A stretch of 64,000 nt of DNA from Limnohabitans sp. (GTDB taxonomy: Bacteria; Pseudomonadota; Gammaproteobacteria; Burkholderiales; Burkholderiaceae_C), in contig JAOATL010000015.1 of NCBI GenBank assembly GCA_030158125.1, positions 186,001-250,000 of the forward strand, given 5' to 3'. This document shows positions 34,148 to 43,375 of this stretch, piece by piece. Made by a program: the position numbers and the translations under genes. Under the pieces are notes generated by a model, which was not told where the DNA came from, ran no database searches, and saw only the letters and a list, made by a program, of their open reading frames with translations. How positions within the stretch are numbered: position 1 is the first letter of the stretch; the number at the start of each line of letters is the position of its first letter.

Positions 34148-36910
34148 ATGACTGCCGCGGACCCATTTGAGACAGGCACCGCCATGGATTCAACGCGCCC
34201 CCCTCCCCTCGCCGAAGGTTCTCGTTTCTATCAACGGCTACAACGACGGTATGCCGATGTGTTTGCAGGCTTGCCCACGGCAGTGCCTGAACGGGCGTCT
34301 TTAACGCAGGCATACGCCCAATTGCGGTCACAAGGCCATGATGTGGGTGGGGCGCTGCGCATCTTGCGGCAGTGGACCATGGCGCAGCTTTTGACCTTGG
34401 ACTGTGAGCAGCAGGCACCGCTTGATGTCATCACCTTGGGCGTGACGCATTTGGCAGAAGTTGCGCTGGACGCGGCTTGTCAGCAAGCCTTTAAAGACCT
34501 GGATGCGCGACATGGCGTGCCCATGACAACTGCGGGGCAGCGGGCCGAGTTTTGGGTCATTGGCATGGGTAAATTGGGTGCGCGTGAATTGAATGTCTCC
34601 AGTGACATCGATTTAATCTACGTTTACGACGAAGATGGCGAAACCACAGGCAACGACCAGGGCGCAGGCAAAATTTCTGTCCAGGAATATTTTGCGCGTG
34701 CAGTGAAGGCCATCTATACCCTGATAGGTGACACCACTGAGCACGGTTTTGTGTTTCGTGTGGACCTGGCCTTGCGGCCCAACGGTAACTCTGGCCCTAG
34801 CGTGGTTTCCTTGGGTGCCTTGGAGGAGTATTTGCTGGTCCAAGGCCGGGAATGGGAGCGTTTCGCTTGGATGAAAAGCCGCGTGATTGCACCGCGCAGC
34901 AGCATTCAAAATGGCTCGGCGGCCAGCCTTCGAAGCGTGGTGCTGCCGTTTGTGTTCAGGCGCTATTTGGACTACAACGTGTTTGAGTCTTTGCGCACCC
35001 TGCACCAGCAAATCCGCGACCATGCGGCCAAACGCAGCGCTGGCCACCCGGAGCGTGCCAATGATGTGAAACTGTCCAGAGGCGGCATTCGTGAAATTGA
35101 GTTCACGGTACAACTCTTGCAGGTGGTGCGAGGGGGGCAGTTCCCAGAGCTTCGCACACGGCCCACTTTGGACGCCCTGCAGCGTGTGGCCAAGGCCGGG
35201 TTGATGCCCGTAGAAACTGCTGAGGCATTGGCCAAGGCCTACATCTTCTTGCGCAAAGTAGAGCACCGCATTCAATATTTGGACGATCAGCAAACGCATG
35301 TGCTGCCCACCCAAGATCACGATTTGACATGGATCGCCCACACCATGGGCTACGCCGACAGTTGTGATTTTCTGACCGACCTGGACGCCCACCGAGAAAT
35401 TGTGGCGCACGAATTTGACATTCTTTTGGGCGGCGATCGCGATTGCAAGGGCTGTCAAACACAGGGCACCCGTGAACGCCCAGAGCTTGAAGCCGTGCTT
35501 GATTTGTTCACCGGTGACGTGCGAACGCGGCTCGCGCATTGGCAAGACAGCCCCAAAGTGAAAAGCTTGCGAGATGACGCCAGGGGGCGCTTGATGCGTT
35601 TGCTTCAGCGTACCGCGCAGTGGTTGCAAGAAGGGCGAGTGGCTGAGGTGGCCGTGGTGCGCATGGCCGACTGGATGGAGCCGTTGATGCGCCGGGAAAG
35701 TTATTTGGCCATGTTGCTCGAGCGTCCATCGGTCCACGAGCGACTTTTGCGCTTGCTGGGGGCCGCCAAGTGGCCCGCCCGTTATTTGGTGCAACACCCA
35801 GGCGTGATCGATGAGCTGGCAGGTGGTGATGTTTTGAAGCAGCGTTTTGTGGTGGCAGATTTTGAAACCGAACTTCAGGCGCGGCGTGCGGCCCTCATGC
35901 GCACCGGAGAGGATGACGAAGAAAACCTGTTGAATTTGCTCAGGCGAGCCCACCATGCCGAAGTATTTCGCACATTGGCACGCGATGTGGAGGGCCAACT
36001 GACGGTAGAACAAGTGGCCGATGACCTGAGCGCCATGGCCGATGCCGTGCTCCGCGTCTCAGCGCAGTGGTGTTGGTCGTACCTTAAAAACAGGCACCGT
36101 GAGGTGCCGCAATTTGCCATCATTGCGTATGGCAAATTGGGTGGCAAAGAGCTGGGTTATGGCAGCGATTTGGACATTGTCTTTGTCTATGAAGACGCAG
36201 ATGAACGCGCACAAGAGGTTTATGCGGCCTTCGTTCGCAAGCTCATCAATTGGTTCACCGTGAAGACCGCTGAAGGCGATTTGTTTGAAATTGACACCGC
36301 ACTGCGGCCCAATGGCAGCTCAGGTTTGTTGGTGACCACTTTTGACGCATACGCCGATTATCAACAACAACGGGGCAGCAATACGGCATGGACATGGGAA
36401 CACCAGGCCATGACCCGCGCCCGATTTGTGATGGGCGATGTGCACATGAAGCAGCGCTTTGACCAGGTGCGACATGCGGTGATCAGCGCGCAGCGCGATC
36501 CGCGCTTGCTGACGCAGGAAATTGTGTCCATGCGCAATCGAGTGCGCGCCGCGCACCCTGTCAAGGCCGGATTCTTTGATGTCAAGCACAGTCCCGGCGC
36601 CATGGTGGATGCCGAATTTGCCGTGCAATACATGGTCTTGATGCACACTGCCGCGCACCCAGAAATGGCCGATAACGTGGGCAACATCGCTCTTTTGCAA
36701 TTGGCCGAAGAGCTTGGTTTGCTGCCCGAAGGCGTGGGATTGGCGGCCTCGGTCGCCTACCGCGAATTGCGACGTGTTCAACACAAAGCCCGTTTGAATG
36801 AAGAGCCCACCCAAGTTGAAGGCGATTCCTTGAAGACTGAGCAAGTGGCTGTTTTGGCCCTGTGGCATGCCGTTTTTCCAGCCGATGGGAAATCACCACA
36901 GGGGGCGTGA
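34148..36910 (+). CDS. glnE: Bifunctional glutamine synthetase adenylyltransferase/adenylyl-removing enzyme
   Basis: Adds or removes AMP on the tyrosine of glutamine synthetase according to nitrogen status, with PII signalling. The 920-residue product has two nucleotidyltransferase halves: the N-terminal adenylyl-removing site (GMGKLGARELNVSSDIDLIY at about 139-158, LRPNGNSGPSV) and the C-terminal adenylylation site (AYGKLGGKELGYGSDLDIVF at about 659-678, LRPNGSSGLLV). The ATG at 34148 has a good ribosome site (caaggaat). Minus-strand frames inside it, the longest 466 codons, are shadows. It is divergent from the YhdP gene with 40 bases between starts. Confidence 0.96.
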   Translation: MTAADPFETGTAMDSTRPPPLAEGSRFYQRLQRRYADVFAGLPTAVPERASLTQAYAQLRSQGHDVGGALRILRQWTMAQLLTLDCEQQAPLDVITLGVTHLAEVALDAACQQAFKDLDARHGVPMTTAGQRAEFWVIGMGKLGARELNVSSDIDLIYVYDEDGETTGNDQGAGKISVQEYFARAVKAIYTLIGDTTEHGFVFRVDLALRPNGNSGPSVVSLGALEEYLLVQGREWERFAWMKSRVIAPRSSIQNGSAASLRSVVLPFVFRRYLDYNVFESLRTLHQQIRDHAAKRSAGHPERANDVKLSRGGIREIEFTVQLLQVVRGGQFPELRTRPTLDALQRVAKAGLMPVETAEALAKAYIFLRKVEHRIQYLDDQQTHVLPTQDHDLTWIAHTMGYADSCDFLTDLDAHREIVAHEFDILLGGDRDCKGCQTQGTRERPELEAVLDLFTGDVRTRLAHWQDSPKVKSLRDDARGRLMRLLQRTAQWLQEGRVAEVAVVRMADWMEPLMRRESYLAMLLERPSVHERLLRLLGAAKWPARYLVQHPGVIDELAGGDVLKQRFVVADFETELQARRAALMRTGEDDEENLLNLLRRAHHAEVFRTLARDVEGQLTVEQVADDLSAMADAVLRVSAQWCWSYLKNRHREVPQFAIIAYGKLGGKELGYGSDLDIVFVYEDADERAQEVYAAFVRKLINWFTVKTAEGDLFEIDTALRPNGSSGLLVTTFDAYADYQQQRGSNTAWTWEHQAMTRARFVMGDVHMKQRFDQVRHAVISAQRDPRLLTQEIVSMRNRVRAAHPVKAGFFDVKHSPGAMVDAEFAVQYMVLMHTAAHPEMADNVGNIALLQLAEELGLLPEGVGLAASVAYRELRRVQHKARLNEEPTQVEGDSLKTEQVAVLALWHAVFPADGKSPQGA

Positions 36911-36926
36911 CAAGGCTCAAAATTCG

Positions 36927-36945
36927 AAGTAAACTGACCAGTCAC
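36927..36945. promoter_or_regulatory. Candidate TetR operator (copy 2)
   Basis: The 19 bases aagtaaactgaccagtcac match the site in front of the TetR gene (4172-4190) at 16 of 19 positions, all three differences being transitions. The site ends 8 bases before the glutathione peroxidase ATG at 36954 (20 before an alternative ATG at 36966). A repressor bound here would block transcription of the peroxidase and probably the genes behind it. Confidence 0.6.
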
Positions 36946-36953
36946 AAAACAGA

Positions 36954-37559
36954 ATGGGCAGTTCAATGGCTAATTTCACATGGATCAGATGCTTGGCATT
37001 GATGGCCAGTTGCCTGGTCGTTTCGGCGGTTAGCGCGCAGCCGGCCACTCACACAGGCGCAGCCAGCGCTAGCTGCCCTGCATTGCTGAATCACACATTT
37101 GCAAGACTGCAAGATGAAAAGCCCCAGTCGCTGTGCCAATACAGTGGCAAGGTCATTTTGGTGGTCAATACGGCCAGCTATTGCGGCTTCACGCCGCAAT
37201 ACAAGGGCTTAGAAGCCTTGCACGACAAATACAAAGATCGAGGTTTGGTGATCTTGGGCTTTCCGTCCAACGATTTCGCACAAGAAAAAGCCACCAACCA
37301 AGAGATCGCCGATTTTTGTGAAAGCACCTTTGGTGTGAAGTTCCCCATGTTCACCAAAACCTCGGTCACGGGTGAGGCCGCCGCGCCCTTCTTCAAACAA
37401 CTTGCACAAGCGCCAGGACAACGCCCCAAGTGGAACTTCTACAAATACCTGATCGGACGGGACGGCAAATTGATTGACAGCTACAACAGCATGACCAGCC
37501 CTGACAGCCGAAGCCTGGTTCAGGCCTTGGAAAAAAGCTTGGCCGTCAAACCCTCCTAA
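36954..37559 (+). CDS. Exported glutathione peroxidase-family thiol peroxidase
   Basis: Reduces hydrogen peroxide or lipid hydroperoxides. The 201-residue product has a signal peptide (cleavage after VSAVSA, about residue 28), so it acts in the periplasm. The peroxidatic Cys77 is in NTASYCGFTPQYKGL, with Q110 (SNDFAQE), and W160-N161 in KWNFYKYL completing the catalytic tetrad. Cys122 in ADFCEST is at the resolving-cysteine position of thioredoxin-dependent members. The start could also be ATG at 36966. Only 23 bases separate it from the amine-oxidase gene, so it may head the following lipid cluster. Confidence 0.93.
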   Translation: MGSSMANFTWIRCLALMASCLVVSAVSAQPATHTGAASASCPALLNHTFARLQDEKPQSLCQYSGKVILVVNTASYCGFTPQYKGLEALHDKYKDRGLVILGFPSNDFAQEKATNQEIADFCESTFGVKFPMFTKTSVTGEAAAPFFKQLAQAPGQRPKWNFYKYLIGRDGKLIDSYNSMTSPDSRSLVQALEKSLAVKPS

Positions 37560-37582
37560 GACGTTTTCGAAAGCGTGTCATC

Positions 37583-38878
37583 TTGAAGTACAAAAAAATT
37601 GCGATTGTGGGCTCGGGCATCTCTGGCTTGGCCGTAGCACACAGCTTGAAAGGTCAAGCCGATGTAACGCTGTTTGAAGCAGGCGACTACTTTGGTGGTC
37701 ATGCCAACACCGTCGACATCAGCCTGCCGACCGCAAACGGTGTGGTCACGCATGGCGTGGACACAGGATTTTTGGTGTTTAACGAGCGCACCTATCCCAA
37801 CTTGATCAATTTGTTTGCTGAGCTGGGGGTTGAAACCGCTTTGTCAGAAATGACATTTTCTGTGCAGTCACCGCGTGCCTGGGGCACTGAAACCTTGGAG
37901 TGGAGTGGCAGCAATTTAGACACCGTGTTTGCGCAGCGGCGCAATTTGGCAAGGCCTCAGTTTTACAAAATGTTGTGGGACGTGCTGCGATTTAACAAGC
38001 TGTGCACCCACATTGCGACGCAACACAATGAAACCGCAATGCGCCAACCCTTGTCAGAATTTTTGGCGCAGCATCACTTTGGCAAGGCTTTTCAAAACTG
38101 GTATTTCTTGCCCATGATGGGCTGCATTTGGAGTTGTCCCACCGATCAAATGTTGGCATTTCCTGTGGCCACCATGATTCGTTTTTGCCACAACCACGGC
38201 TTGCTTCAAGTGAGCAACAGACCTCGCTGGTTTACCGTGGCAGGTGGTTCGCGCAACTACGTTCAAAAAATTGTTAAAAACATCGGTGACAAACGATTGA
38301 ACACGCCTGTGCAGCTCATTGAGCGCGATGAGCAAGGTGTTCGAATTGTCACGCAAGGTGCGGCAGAGCGATTTGACGAAGTGGTCATTTGCACGCACTC
38401 CGACCAGGCGCTGCGCATGCTGCGTGTGCCAACGGCCGCAGAGACACAGCATTTATCGGCCATCCGCTATCAAGACAATGTGGCTGTTTTGCACACAGAC
38501 GATGCGGTCTTGCCCAGCCGACGCAAAGCCTGGGCCGCATGGAATTACGCACGCGCCGAAAGCGACGACCAAGAAAGCGCGCGGGTATGCCTGCACTATT
38601 TACTCAACAAACTGCAACCCTTGCCATTTGAGCAAGCCGTGGTGGTGTCGCTCAACCCAACCCAAGCCATTGACCCCGCCAAGGTGATTCGAACGTTTGA
38701 ATATGCCCACCCCGTCTTTGACTTGGCGGCAATAGAGTCGCAGCAACACATGCACCACATCCAGGGGCAGCAACACACGTGGTATGCCGGCGCATGGTTG
38801 GGCTATGGTTTTCACGAAGATGGCCTGAAGTCTGGTTTGGCCGTTGCCAGAGAGTTGCTGCTGAAAGTGAACGCATGA
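37583..38878 (+). CDS. FAD/NAD(P)-binding amine oxidase-family protein
   Basis: A flavoprotein of the amine oxidase/phytoene desaturase fold, 431 residues. The N-terminal dinucleotide-binding motif IAIVGSGISGLAVAHSL is followed by FEAGDYFGGHANTV. The conserved MMGCIWSCPTDQMLAFP and a C-terminal FAD-contacting end AGAWLGYGFHEDGLKSG are typical of the member that accompanies DUF1365 and Cfa-like genes. It starts with TTG at 37583, the only suitable codon after the peroxidase stop. Its stop overlaps the DUF1365 start (ATGA). It probably oxidises or desaturates a membrane lipid acyl chain. Confidence 0.88.
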   Translation: MKYKKIAIVGSGISGLAVAHSLKGQADVTLFEAGDYFGGHANTVDISLPTANGVVTHGVDTGFLVFNERTYPNLINLFAELGVETALSEMTFSVQSPRAWGTETLEWSGSNLDTVFAQRRNLARPQFYKMLWDVLRFNKLCTHIATQHNETAMRQPLSEFLAQHHFGKAFQNWYFLPMMGCIWSCPTDQMLAFPVATMIRFCHNHGLLQVSNRPRWFTVAGGSRNYVQKIVKNIGDKRLNTPVQLIERDEQGVRIVTQGAAERFDEVVICTHSDQALRMLRVPTAAETQHLSAIRYQDNVAVLHTDDAVLPSRRKAWAAWNYARAESDDQESARVCLHYLLNKLQPLPFEQAVVVSLNPTQAIDPAKVIRTFEYAHPVFDLAAIESQQHMHHIQGQQHTWYAGAWLGYGFHEDGLKSGLAVARELLLKVNA

Positions 38879-39705
38879 ACACGGGCGGCATTTTCATTGG
38901 GCATGGACAAATCAGGCATGTGCGATTGCGCCCTGCCCACCACGCTTTTAACTATGCTGCATATTTTGTGATGCTGCCCATGCGGCACCTTCAAACAGTG
39001 CTTCGCAACCCAGAGGCTTGCAAAGACTTGGCCTTCCCTGTCAATCGATCTGGTCTGATGTCCTTTTACGACGTGGACCATGGCGATGGTCGGCTGCCTG
39101 CGCAAGGTGGCGCTTTGGCTTGGTTGGAGGCGCTGTTGGCTGAAGCGCAAGTCAATGATGCCGATGGTGAAATCTGGCTTCAAACATTTCCACGTGTCAT
39201 GGGTTACACCTTCAAGCCGGTCAGCTTTTGGTACTGTCATCGCCAAGACGACAGCTTGGCCGCCATCGTGGCCGAGGTGCACAACACCTTTGGCGAGCGG
39301 CATTGCTATTTGGTGAAGGCGCCCAAGTGGGGCACAACAGCACTTGCCGACAAGGTATTTCACGTCTCACCCTTTTGTGACGTTGCGGGTCATTACCAAT
39401 TCAGATTCATGCGAACGACGCACGACGGAAAACAACGCATCGTTGCGCGTGTCGACCATGGCGACGAACACGGCCCATTGATTCAAACCAGTCAAAGCGG
39501 TGCTTTGATAACGGCCACAGCCAGTGAGATACGGCGCACTTTTTGGCGCTATCCCTTATGGACCCTGGCGGTGATGCTACGGATTCATTGGCATGCCATG
39601 TGCTTGTGGCTGAAACGGGTTCCGTTTTTTCACAAACCACCACCGCCCGCGCAATTTGTCTCTGTTGGGCAAGTCGACGCCACTTCAATTTCTCAATCCA
39701 GCTGA
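38875..39705 (+). CDS. DUF1365-family protein
   Basis: A 276-residue protein of unknown reaction that is nearly always encoded between the amine-oxidase and Cfa-like genes. Features: HVRLRPAHHAFNYAAYFVML at about 15-34, YDVDHGDGR, YTFKPVSFWYCHR in the middle, EVHNTFGERHCYLV, and HVSPFCDVAGHYQFRF. Conserved histidines suggest a metal or lipid-binding enzyme. The ATG at 38875 overlaps the previous stop. A longer frame from 38779 runs inside the previous gene and is rejected. Confidence 0.9.
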   Translation: MNTGGIFIGHGQIRHVRLRPAHHAFNYAAYFVMLPMRHLQTVLRNPEACKDLAFPVNRSGLMSFYDVDHGDGRLPAQGGALAWLEALLAEAQVNDADGEIWLQTFPRVMGYTFKPVSFWYCHRQDDSLAAIVAEVHNTFGERHCYLVKAPKWGTTALADKVFHVSPFCDVAGHYQFRFMRTTHDGKQRIVARVDHGDEHGPLIQTSQSGALITATASEIRRTFWRYPLWTLAVMLRIHWHAMCLWLKRVPFFHKPPPPAQFVSVGQVDATSISQSS

Positions 39706-39707
39706 AC

Positions 39708-40931
39708 ATGAACACCACCACATCTTCTGGCACCACCCTGTCCCTTCAATCGGCACCATTGGCAGCACGACGCGTGTTGCAGTTGCTTGAAAAAATTGAG
39801 CACGGCACCCTGACCGTTCAGTTTCCAGACCGCAGTTTGAAAGTGTATGGCAATGGCTCAATGCCACATGCGGCCATCAGCTTGGGCAACTGGAACGTCT
39901 TTTCTGCCAGCATGAAATCAGGCGACATCGGCTTTGCCGAGTCGTACATTGCCGGCGATTGGCGTACACCCTCGCTGAGCGATTTGTTGCGCGTCATGAT
40001 CCAAAATCGCCGCGTTGTTGAAGACTTAATTTACGGCTCGTGGTGGGGACGCATGCTGTACCGCGTGCGCCATTTGCTCAACCGCAATCACAAAGCCAAT
40101 AGCCGTAAAAACATTCACGCGCACTACGACTTAGGCAATGCGTTTTACGAGCTGTGGTTAGACCACACCATGAATTACTCATCTGCGTTGTTTGAGGGCG
40201 ATTTCAGTCGCAGCATGCAAGAGGCACAGAACACCAAAGTCAGGCGTGCGCTGCAAGCCACCGATGTGGTGCCAGGCGCGCGGGTGTTGGAAATTGGTTG
40301 TGGCTGGGGTGCCTTGGCAGAAATGGCCACCATGGACATGGGGGCACATGTGACTGGGGTGACTTTGTCGACCGAGCAGTTGGCCTTTGCCAATGCGCGT
40401 ATGAAATGGAATGGCAAGGCAGACCAAGCTGACTTGCGCTTGCAAGACTATCGCGACATTGACGATGGTCCTTACGACGCTGTGTGCTCAATTGAAATGG
40501 TGGAGGCGGTGGGGCAGGCGTACTGGCCAACGTATTTTCAAACCGTCAGCAAGTTGTTGAAGCCTGGCGGCAAGGCGTGCATTCAAAGCATCGTGATCGA
40601 CGATGCTTTGTTTGACCGCTATGTCAAATCGACCGACTTTATTCAGCAATACATTTTTCCAGGCGGTTGTTTGCCCAGTCCTTCCGAATTCAGGAAACAA
40701 GCACAACTGGCGGGTTTGGTCGTGATCGATGAATTGAAATTTGGCCCCGATTACGCAGAAACCTTGCGACGCTGGCGCCATGAATTCATGGCGCAGGAGG
40801 CGCAAGTTTTGACTTTGGGTTTTGACACCAAGTTCCTTCGTACTTGGGAGTTTTATCTGGCCTATTGTGAAGCTGCATTTGATGAAGCCAATACAGATGT
40901 GATTCAGTTCACATTGCAAAAGGCGGCATGA
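39708..40931 (+). CDS. Cyclopropane-fatty-acid synthase-like methyltransferase
   Basis: Transfers a methyl group from S-adenosylmethionine to unsaturated acyl chains of phospholipids. The 407-residue product has SRKNIHAHYDLGNAFYELWL, MNYSSALF, the SAM site VLEIGCGWGALAEMA at about 194-208, SIEMVEAVG and QQYIFPGGCLPS. Relatives in this gene cluster, such as UfaM of Rhodobacter sphaeroides, act in branched and furan fatty acid formation rather than cyclopropane formation. It starts two bases after the DUF1365 stop and ends one base before the next start. Confidence 0.91.
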   Translation: MNTTTSSGTTLSLQSAPLAARRVLQLLEKIEHGTLTVQFPDRSLKVYGNGSMPHAAISLGNWNVFSASMKSGDIGFAESYIAGDWRTPSLSDLLRVMIQNRRVVEDLIYGSWWGRMLYRVRHLLNRNHKANSRKNIHAHYDLGNAFYELWLDHTMNYSSALFEGDFSRSMQEAQNTKVRRALQATDVVPGARVLEIGCGWGALAEMATMDMGAHVTGVTLSTEQLAFANARMKWNGKADQADLRLQDYRDIDDGPYDAVCSIEMVEAVGQAYWPTYFQTVSKLLKPGGKACIQSIVIDDALFDRYVKSTDFIQQYIFPGGCLPSPSEFRKQAQLAGLVVIDELKFGPDYAETLRRWRHEFMAQEAQVLTLGFDTKFLRTWEFYLAYCEAAFDEANTDVIQFTLQKAA

Positions 40932-40932
40932 C

Positions 40933-41466
40933 ATGACGTCGGTGTGCTGGGGTTTACGGCAAGGTTTCGTGGCGCTGCTCCTGGTCACCATGACCTGGTC
41001 GGTACAGGCCAACGACAACTTGTTGCCAGGCACCAAGCCCTCAAGCACTCAGCGCTATCAAGTGTGGGGCTTTGAGGTTTATGACGCGCGCCTGTGGACG
41101 CAGCCGGGATTTTCTGTGCAGCAATACACGGCGCATCCCTTTGCATTGGAGTTGTCCTACTTGCGAAGTTTTGAAGGCTTGGCGATTGCCAAGCGTTCAC
41201 TGGACGAGATGCACAAAGTGGGCAACATCAGTGAACGGCAAGAAAAAGATTGGCTCAAGGCCATGAGCGAGATCTTTCCAAATGTGCGCAAAGGCGATCG
41301 TTTGGTGGGTGTTTACAAGCCCAACGAAGGTGCTGAGTTTTGGTTTCAGCAACGTCGCCTTGGTGTTGTCATGGACCCTCAGTTCGCCAAACTTTTCTTT
41401 GGCATTTGGTTGCATGAAGCCACCTCAGCGCCAGCCATTCGCCAAGCCTGGGTCAATGGTTTATGA
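40933..41466 (+). CDS. Chalcone isomerase-like exported protein
   Basis: A 177-residue protein with an N-terminal signal peptide (cleavage near SVQA-ND) and a chalcone-isomerase-like domain (RYQVWGFEVYDARLWT, LELSYLRSFEGLAIAKRSLD, FFGIWL). Bacterial members are thought to bind fatty acids rather than flavonoids. It is a standard member of this lipid cluster. Its stop overlaps the MFS start (ATGA). Confidence 0.82.
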   Translation: MTSVCWGLRQGFVALLLVTMTWSVQANDNLLPGTKPSSTQRYQVWGFEVYDARLWTQPGFSVQQYTAHPFALELSYLRSFEGLAIAKRSLDEMHKVGNISERQEKDWLKAMSEIFPNVRKGDRLVGVYKPNEGAEFWFQQRRLGVVMDPQFAKLFFGIWLHEATSAPAIRQAWVNGL

Positions 41467-42764
41467 GCGCGTCATTGCGCACCTCACATGCATTGGGCGC
41501 ATCGTATGGGCTGTTGGCCCTGCCGCTTTCGTTTGTGGCCTTGCCCATGTACGTCAACTTGCCGCATGTGTATGCCACGCAATTTGCCGTGCCTTTGACC
41601 ACGCTCGGTGTGGTGTTGTTGCTCAGTCGCTTGTTGGATGCTTTTGTAGACCCTTGGATGGGACGCATCAGTGATGTTTTGTACGGCAAATCAAAGCGGG
41701 CCATTGGTGCCGCAGCCGTGCTGTTGTCTTTCTTGCTCGGCGTGTCATTTGCGGCGCTGTTTTTCCCGCCACATTTCACATCGGCGAGCGGCTATGTGGC
41801 GTGGGTTGCCGTTTGCGTGAGTGTGTGTCACCTGACCTACAGCGGCCTGAGCATCCTTCATCAGGCATGGGCTACGCGTTTGGGGGGTGATGCCGCACAA
41901 CAAAGCCGTGTGATCGCTTGGCGCGAAGGCGCTGGCTTGGTGGGCGTGGTGTTGGCTTCGATGTTGCCTGCAATTGCCGGATGGACCACCACCACCTTGT
42001 TGTTGAGTGTGTTGTTGATCGTGGGGCTGTGGTCATGGCGCCGGGTCTTTCAGACGGGCGCTGCGGTGGTGCCACAAGAAGGAGCCCAACCTAGCGCGCA
42101 AGCCATGACTTTGCCTGTGCAGCAAACGCTGTTTTTGAAACTGTTGTGCGTGTTCATGCTCAATGGCATCGCCAGCGCAGTGCCTGCGAGTTTGGTGATG
42201 TTTTTTGTTGAAGACCAAATTCAAGCCTCAGCGAATGTTGCGCCCTGGTTTTTGGGTGTGTACTTTGTCGCGGGTGTGTTGTCCCTGCCGGTTTGGCTGA
42301 AGCTGGTTCAACGATTTGGATTGGCGCAGACGTGGGCGGCCGGCATGGTCTTGGCGCTCTGCAGTTTTGCCTGCGTGAGCTACTTAGGCCCCGGCGATGA
42401 AAGCCTCTTTTTTGCCGTGTGCGTTGCCTCGGGCCTTGCCTTGGGCGCTGACATGGTGGTTCCTGGCGCCTTGCTCAATCGCGTCATTGATCACCTGGGT
42501 CATCGAGGCAATGCAGAAGGTTTGTATTTGGGTTGGTGGAACCTCATCAGCAAATTCAATCTGGCCATAGCGGCAGGCTTGTGCCTACCGCTCTTGGCCA
42601 GCTGGGGTTACGCACCAGGCGTGAAGAGTGCCGAGGGCCTGCACGCACTCTCCCTGGCCTATGGTGTGTTGCCTTGCGTTTTGAAAACAGTGGCGCTGGC
42701 GGCTCTTTTCTATTTTTGGATTCAACCGTCTGCCACCGCGCTGACATCAAGGGACAACACATGA
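41463..42764 (+). CDS. MFS transporter of the lipid cluster (GPH type)
   Basis: A 433-residue, about twelve-helix transporter with the sugar-cation symporter-like signature RLLDAFVDPWMGRISDVL at about 58-75. GADMVVPGALLNRVID and EGLYLGWWNLISKFNLAIAA lie in the second half. Its substrate is unknown; the cluster suggests lysophospholipid or a lipid-related compound. It overlaps both neighbours by four bases. Confidence 0.88.
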   Translation: MSASLRTSHALGASYGLLALPLSFVALPMYVNLPHVYATQFAVPLTTLGVVLLLSRLLDAFVDPWMGRISDVLYGKSKRAIGAAAVLLSFLLGVSFAALFFPPHFTSASGYVAWVAVCVSVCHLTYSGLSILHQAWATRLGGDAAQQSRVIAWREGAGLVGVVLASMLPAIAGWTTTTLLLSVLLIVGLWSWRRVFQTGAAVVPQEGAQPSAQAMTLPVQQTLFLKLLCVFMLNGIASAVPASLVMFFVEDQIQASANVAPWFLGVYFVAGVLSLPVWLKLVQRFGLAQTWAAGMVLALCSFACVSYLGPGDESLFFAVCVASGLALGADMVVPGALLNRVIDHLGHRGNAEGLYLGWWNLISKFNLAIAAGLCLPLLASWGYAPGVKSAEGLHALSLAYGVLPCVLKTVALAALFYFWIQPSATALTSRDNT

Positions 42765-43375
42765 ACAGACGGCACTGCTTGCAACGCATCTCACATAGCA
42801 TCACCGCTCCCTGGATGTTACGAACAGCGGGGGTCGCTGCATTGACAGCTGGCGCTGGCGTTTTGTCGGGTTGTGCAGGGCCTCAAGTGGCCGATTACGC
42901 CGCACAAACACCCACACTGGATCTGCGCAACTACTTCAATGGCGTGGTCGATGCCTGGGGTGTTTTCACCGATCGCTCTGGCCGTGTGGTGAAACGTTTC
43001 AAGGTGGTGATGGACTGTCAATGGCAAGGCGACGAAGGTGTCTTAGACGAAGCCTTCACGTATGCCGATGGCACCCAGCAACGCCGCATTTGGAAACTCA
43101 AAGCCTTGCCGCAGGGTCGTTATGAAGGCCGCGCTGATGATGTGATTGGCCTGGCTGCAGGCGAAGTAAGGGGCAATGCATTTCGATGGCAATACACCTT
43201 GGCATTGCCGGTGGATGGCACGGTATGGCATGTGCAGTTTGACGATTGGATGTACCTGATGGATGAGCAAGTGATGATGAACAAGGCGGTCATGCGCAAA
43301 TGGGGTGTGACGCTTGGGGAGGTGACGCTTTCTTTTAAGCGCAGAACGCCCAGCGGTTCAGGTCGTTTGTCATGA
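42761..43375 (+). CDS. DUF3833 lipoprotein
   Basis: A 204-residue lipoprotein: the signal peptide ends in lipobox LSGC (Cys at about residue 36), followed by the DUF3833 domain with LDLRNYFNGVVDAWGVFTDR, MDCQWQGDEGVLDEAFTYAD and VQFDDWMYLMDEQVMMNKAV. Function unknown, but it is a constant member of this cluster. The ATG at 42761 overlaps the MFS stop, and its own stop overlaps the SDR start. The longer frame from 42533 lies inside the MFS gene. Confidence 0.88.
   Translation: MNRRHCLQRISHSITAPWMLRTAGVAALTAGAGVLSGCAGPQVADYAAQTPTLDLRNYFNGVVDAWGVFTDRSGRVVKRFKVVMDCQWQGDEGVLDEAFTYADGTQQRRIWKLKALPQGRYEGRADDVIGLAAGEVRGNAFRWQYTLALPVDGTVWHVQFDDWMYLMDEQVMMNKAVMRKWGVTLGEVTLSFKRRTPSGSGRLS

Noticed and set aside
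34613-36013. 466-codon open frame on the minus strand inside glnE
   Set aside because: It lies wholly opposite the conserved glnE coding sequence, has no recognisable domain, and arises from G+C-biased codons.
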